DNA of 64,000 nucleotides. Origin: Rahnella bruchi. GTDB lineage: Bacteria; Pseudomonadota; Gammaproteobacteria; Enterobacterales; Enterobacteriaceae. The notes beneath the pieces are model-generated. The model saw only the letters and a list, made by a program, of their open reading frames with translations, made no database searches and was not told where the DNA came from. Shown here piece by piece: positions 60,791-64,000 of this stretch (its first letter is position 1; each line of letters begins with the position of its first letter). Both the position numbers and the translations under genes were made by a program. The DNA lies in assembly GCF_003614975.1 (NCBI RefSeq), contig NZ_QZWI01000007.1, positions 124,001 to 188,000 on the forward strand. The letters run 5' to 3'.

Positions 60791-62240
60791 TTCGTTCTCT
60801 CCCTCTTACGTTAAACAACCCATAACTCAGCAGCGCGAGGATCCATACACCTATCCCGCCATACATCAGAATTCCGGCAAATCCCTCTGTCAGCACCTGT
60901 TCAACCTGACTATGCGCTAATGACACGTCGCTTCCACCGGCAATACGCTCAGCCAGCGCATAAGGATCCGCCGCGCCAGGTATTATTTTCTTCAAACTTT
61001 CGGCTATACCCGTAACAAGCAGACTGCCCATCAGCGCAATGTTGATAGCCAGCGTAATCAGCCGTGCACTGATATCCATTCCCGAGGCCATGCCCGCGCG
61101 ACTGCCGGGTACCGAACTCGTTGTCGTATTGGTGACGGGAGTGTTGGTCATGCCGAGCGCTGCGCCTGCCAGTAATGCGCCGGGGAGCAGGCTTTGATGA
61201 TAATTGACCGCAATTTGCATCAGCATAAACCCCGCTCCTATCGCAAACAGTCCCAACGGAATAATACGTGCGGCACCAAACCGTGAAGTGAGCTTTTCAC
61301 CCAGCGGCGGCAACAGTAATGTTGGCAAGGTATACGCCAGTAATGCCAGGCCGGTTGAAAAACTGTCATAGCCCAGCCCGCTCTGGTAATACACCGGCAG
61401 ATAAATCATCAGTGGCCAGAAACTGAAGTTCATGCCAACCGACCCCATCAGCGCCCCGGAAAATGGCCGGATGCGAAAGACTGAAAAATCAAACATCGGG
61501 CGCGGATGCCGTTTTTCTATCCCCACAAACAACAATGCGCTTAGCAAAGTCAGCAGCAACAATATGCGTGCCAGCGTGCCGCTCCAGCCAAGAACACTTC
61601 CCTGCGTGATCAGATACGTTGCGCCAAGCACCGTGGCAGAAAGCGTCAGCAGCCCCCCCACATCGAGCTTTTTCGCCTGTATGTCCCTTGACTCCACTAC
61701 GTTGGTCAGGGCCAGAATCAGCGTGATGATGGCGATAAATACGTGGATCAGAAATACCCAGTGCCAGCTCATCCATGTCACCAACATGCCGCCGATAACC
61801 GGCCCAAACCCCAGCCCGAAACCGAACGTAATTCCCCATGCGGCAAATGCCTGACTGCGTGCTTTTCCTTGCGGGAATTGCGACGACAAAATCGCAATCA
61901 GACACGTCAGCATTGCCCCGCCGCTCAGTCCCTGCAGGAAGCGTCCGGCAATCAGCCAGGCGGCGCTGCCCGCCAGACCGCACATCAGAGAGGTCAACCC
62001 GAAAGCGGCAATACTGATAATAAATACCCGTTTGCGACCATAACGATCGGCCAGCGTACCGGTTGCCATCAGTACCGTCGTACAGGCCAGCGTGTAGGCA
62101 TTCATAATCCACTGCAGCTCACGAAAGCTGGCATGTAACTGCTGTTCAAGTACCGGCGAAATCACCGGAACGCTGGAGATTTCCAGTCCGGACATCAGGG
62201 CTGCCAGACAAACTGCCATCAGTGCCAGGGTGTTCTTCAT
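60774..62240 (-). CDS. DHA2-family (EmrB/QacA-like) MFS efflux transporter
   Basis: 488 residues with about 14 helices. Motif A is GTLADRYGRKRVF; motif C-like segments are FGLGFGPVIGGMLV. The start at ATG 62240 has AGGA upstream; the frame extends to 62276. It is divergent from the FtrA-like regulator (108-base gap), which is the likely controller. It lies inside the chemotaxis operon between the receptors and cheW. Confidence 0.88.
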   Translation of the reverse strand: MKNTLALMAVCLAALMSGLEISSVPVISPVLEQQLHASFRELQWIMNAYTLACTTVLMATGTLADRYGRKRVFIISIAAFGLTSLMCGLAGSAAWLIAGRFLQGLSGGAMLTCLIAILSSQFPQGKARSQAFAAWGITFGFGLGFGPVIGGMLVTWMSWHWVFLIHVFIAIITLILALTNVVESRDIQAKKLDVGGLLTLSATVLGATYLITQGSVLGWSGTLARILLLLTLLSALLFVGIEKRHPRPMFDFSVFRIRPFSGALMGSVGMNFSFWPLMIYLPVYYQSGLGYDSFSTGLALLAYTLPTLLLPPLGEKLTSRFGAARIIPLGLFAIGAGFMLMQIAVNYHQSLLPGALLAGAALGMTNTPVTNTTTSSVPGSRAGMASGMDISARLITLAINIALMGSLLVTGIAESLKKIIPGAADPYALAERIAGGSDVSLAHSQVEQVLTEGFAGILMYGGIGVWILALLSYGLFNVRGRERKLETN

Positions 62241-62348
62241 ATCGTATTCCTGCAAATGTTCAGAGAACGACAGCATGTAAGATTGCGCGCGTTGTAGAAA
62301 TCAGGCCGGATGCCATGTATCGTCAAGATCATGCCAATATGAGGATTC

Positions 62349-63362
62349 ATGTTAATGCTTAAAGCTGAAACGACGGCGATGGCTTCTGTCCATGCTCCGA
62401 AAAACCGGCGTCTGGTTTTGCTGGCTTATGAATGTCTGTGCACTTTTGAATTCGGCATTGCGGTTGAAGCTTTTGGTCGCGCCGATGAACTGACGGGAGA
62501 ACCGCTTTACGAGTTATCCGTCGCGTCAGCAGAAGAAGGAACCTTTGGCGCACAAGGCGGTGTCCGGCTGGTGGTTGATGGTGGGCTGGAATTGCTGGAA
62601 GACGCGGGAACGATTGTGATCCCCGGCTGGCGCAGCATCCACGAACCGGCTTCTGAACGGCTGATTACGGCACTGCAAAAAGCGCATCAAAGCGGGACGA
62701 GAATTGTGTCTATCTGTGCGGGAAGTTTCGTGCTCGGCGCTGCCGGTTTACTGGACGGCAAACGCGCCACCGCCCACTGGAACAGCACCGATGTACTTGC
62801 GCAGAGATTTCCAAACGTTCAGGTCGAGCACGGCATGATATATGTCGATGAAGGCAGCATCATCACCTCTGCCGGGGGAGCGGCGGGCGTCGACTTGTGT
62901 CTGCATCTGATCCGACGCGATTACGGCATTGAAGTTGCGAACCGCACGGCGCGCCGCATGGTGACACCGCCGCTGCGCGAGGGAAATCAGGCGCAGCTTA
63001 TCCAGCAACCGGTCCCGCGTCATCAGACCAAAACGCTCGCCCCCATGCTGGACGATTTGCGCAGTCATCTCAATACGCCGCTGGTGATTGAGCAACTCGC
63101 CACACAGGCAGGCATGAGTCGTCGTACTTTCTTGCGCCGTTTTCACGATGCCACCGGCACAACGCCGGGCGAATGGATGCTGGGAGTCAGGCTGGAAAAA
63201 GCCTGCGCCCTGCTGGAAAACGGGAAACTGAGTGTTGATCGCGTAGCCGAACAAGCAGGATTTGGATCACCTGAAACGCTGCGGCACCACTTCCGTCAGC
63301 GGCTGGGAACAACCCCGACTAAATGGCGGAAAGAGTTTATTGGGAAAAATCTGGTGGGATGA
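62349..63362 (+). CDS. ftrA: GlxA/FtrA-type AraC transcriptional regulator
   Basis: 337 residues: an N-terminal DJ-1/PfpI-like domain (LLAYECLCTFEFGIAVEAFGRAD; nucleophile-elbow-like SICAGSFVLGAAGLLDG) and a C-terminal pair of AraC helix-turn-helices (TPLVIEQLATQAGMSRRTFLRRF; LSVDRVAEQAGFGSPETLRHHF). The whole layout fits proteins named FtrA. AGG precedes the ATG. Divergent from the efflux gene. The CRISPR repeat starts 6 bases after its stop. Confidence 0.88.
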   Translation: MLMLKAETTAMASVHAPKNRRLVLLAYECLCTFEFGIAVEAFGRADELTGEPLYELSVASAEEGTFGAQGGVRLVVDGGLELLEDAGTIVIPGWRSIHEPASERLITALQKAHQSGTRIVSICAGSFVLGAAGLLDGKRATAHWNSTDVLAQRFPNVQVEHGMIYVDEGSIITSAGGAAGVDLCLHLIRRDYGIEVANRTARRMVTPPLREGNQAQLIQQPVPRHQTKTLAPMLDDLRSHLNTPLVIEQLATQAGMSRRTFLRRFHDATGTTPGEWMLGVRLEKACALLENGKLSVDRVAEQAGFGSPETLRHHFRQRLGTTPTKWRKEFIGKNLVG

Positions 63363-63368
63363 AATAGG

Positions 63369-63456
63369 TGGCGGGGATGCCTGTATGGCAGTGAACATCC
63401 AGAACAACAGGCATCGGCCTATACCAATTTTCTAAGCTGCCTGTACGGCAGTGAAC
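63369..63456 (-). CRISPR. Type I-F CRISPR mini-array: two repeats, one 32-base spacer, no cas genes
   Basis: The repeat at 63429-63456 (minus strand) is 28 bases, beginning GTTCACTGCCGTACAGGCA and ending CTTAGAAA, the standard type I-F repeat. A spacer of exactly 32 bases (63397-63428) separates it from a second copy at 63369-63396. That copy keeps the first 19 bases with one change and is degenerate afterwards, as terminal repeats usually are. Transcription would therefore run on the minus strand with the leader above 63456. No cas gene lies in the window. Confidence 0.88.
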
Positions 63457-63602
63457 CGTTCAGTTTTCTGTTTCTGGCGTTGAACTACGAAAGATTATTC
63501 CTGTTTGGGCAAAAATACCCTCTTTTTTTGATGGGTAACAGGATTTATAAAAATCAAAGAGTTAGACAAAGTGCAGAAAAGAGGGTGAGTTCGAAGATGG
63601 CA
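63457..63602 (-). other. AT-rich region upstream of the mini-array (candidate leader)
   Basis: About 145 AT-rich bases with T-runs (TTTTTTT at 63521-63528) lie where a leader would be for the minus-strand array. No gene is seen. Leader function is inferred from position only. Confidence 0.4.
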
Positions 63603-63643
63603 TTAATACCCCATCCCGGCCTTCCCCTTCGCAGGGGCAGGAG
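63603..63643 (+). repeat. REP-like palindrome copy 4
   Basis: TTAATACCCCATCCCGG followed by TTCCCCTTCGCAGGGGCAGG, the same unit as at 39183-39226, 24 kb away. Confidence 0.6.
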
Positions 63644-63724
63644 AAATGCTACATCCCTTCCACCTTTGAATTTACGTAAGAGAAACAGAACGAAGGTTTT
63701 ATTCGATCGACTTTGGCTTGCTCA

Positions 63725-63905
63725 AAAATCTTGCTGAACGGAGCGGCTTCGAGACCTATGGCTCGAAGACCGAGAGAAGGCACCGCGGAGCGGCAAGATT
63801 TTGCGCCACACGCTGTGTTGACAGAATATGTCCGTCGCACCCGCGACAGCGCGGAGTAAAAAGAGCGTGGAGTCCAGAGGCCCGCGCGAGTGCGGGTCTC
63901 TGGAC
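63725..63905. repeat. Structured element with three nested or tandem hairpins
   Basis: Outer stem AAAATCTTGC (63725-63734) pairs with GCAAGATTTT (63793-63802) around an inner stem CTTCGAG/CTCGAAG (63747-63753/63762-63768). A second domain is CGCTGT/ACAGCG (63811-63816/63846-63851) with GTCGC/GCGAC inside. A third is a 14-bp stem (63872-63885/63892-63905) with one G-T pair and a 6-base loop. It is too organised to be chance; a mobile repeat or a structured RNA. Confidence 0.55.
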
Positions 63906-63943
63906 TGGTGTGGGCGGCGAGCCCAGGATCTTGACTTTAAGAC

Positions 63944-64000
63944 TCAAATCTTAGTAACGCTATCAACCAGTGCCATTTCTTCACTGCTCAGCAGTTTTTC
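63944..64000 (-). CDS. cheW: Chemotaxis coupling protein CheW (3' end only)
   Basis: From the right window edge the minus strand reads EKLLSSEEMALVDSVTKI then TGA (63944-63946). This matches the C-terminus of enterobacterial CheW (EKLLNSEEMALLDS). CheW joins receptors to CheA. The rest of the gene lies outside. Its presence shows that the cluster from 60613 to 63943 interrupts the usual cheW-receptor junction. Confidence 0.8.
   Translation of the reverse strand, partial: EKLLSSEEMALVDSVTKI

Noticed and set aside
63480..63954. Short open frames on both strands between the CRISPR array and cheW
   Set aside because: They run through the REP unit and hairpin element, lack start signals and have no family resemblance.

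Overview
The window looks like the chromosome of an enterobacterium, most like the Yersiniaceae (Rahnella/Serratia type). This is inferred from protein resemblance and gene order: putA-putP-efeUOB-phoH as in E. coli, and a cheW / Tsr-type receptors / cheR-cheB-cheY-cheZ / flhB-flhA-flhE motility block. No genus can be proven from sequence reading alone.

Layout. 1-2.6 kb: end of an operon for a NitT/TauT-type ABC importer plus an FAD-linked oxidase. 2.7-6.2 kb: katG and a luciferase-like flavin oxidoreductase on the minus strand. 6.4-20.5 kb: a tRNA-Asn gene, then about 14 kb of accessory genes that end in a second copy of the last 16 bases of that tRNA plus 4 bases of flank. This is the signature of an island inserted at asn-tRNA. 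The island carries a Bcr-type pump, several exported redox or hydrolytic proteins, a CusRS-like two-component system, three aldo-keto reductases, a LysR regulator, a NAD(P)-binding protein and a relic of a serine recombinase. No intact integrase was seen. 20.6-22.7 kb: an AT-rich GIY-YIG nuclease-type gene, an Rrf2-type regulator and a small membrane protein.

22.7-25.6 kb: cheV with its own sigma-28 promoter, then acuI with an AcuR-like TetR gene. 25.8-33.0 kb: two divergent operons (two flavin monooxygenases; M20 hydrolase, binding protein, GNAT acetyltransferase, permease, ATPase) that match the gene set used elsewhere to salvage sulfur from S-substituted cysteines. 33.1-37.6 kb: an MsbA-type exporter, phoH and a Tat-exported murein amidase. 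37.8-41.3 kb: efeB, efeO and efeU behind a Fur box. 41.5-47.5 kb: divergent putP and putA with five GTTGCA PutA operators between them. 47.6-50.0 kb: a DUF998 membrane protein and an orphan peptide-type binding protein.

50.1-64.0 kb: flhE, flhA, flhB, cheZ, cheY, cheB, cheR, two chemoreceptors ending in NWETF, and the 3' end of cheW at the window edge. Between cheW and the receptors lies about 3.4 kb of foreign content: a DHA2-type pump, an FtrA-like regulator, a one-spacer type I-F CRISPR mini-array without cas genes, a REP-like palindrome and a structured 180-bp element. The Tsr-like receptor has its own near-perfect sigma-28 promoter, so chemotaxis transcription can restart after this insertion.

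Most noteworthy: the CRISPR mini-array inside the chemotaxis operon; the asn-tRNA island with duplicated att core; two identical-architecture TGACA-N4-TGTCA boxes that appear to define the regulon of the island's own two-component system; and the orphan GIY-YIG protein next to the island border.
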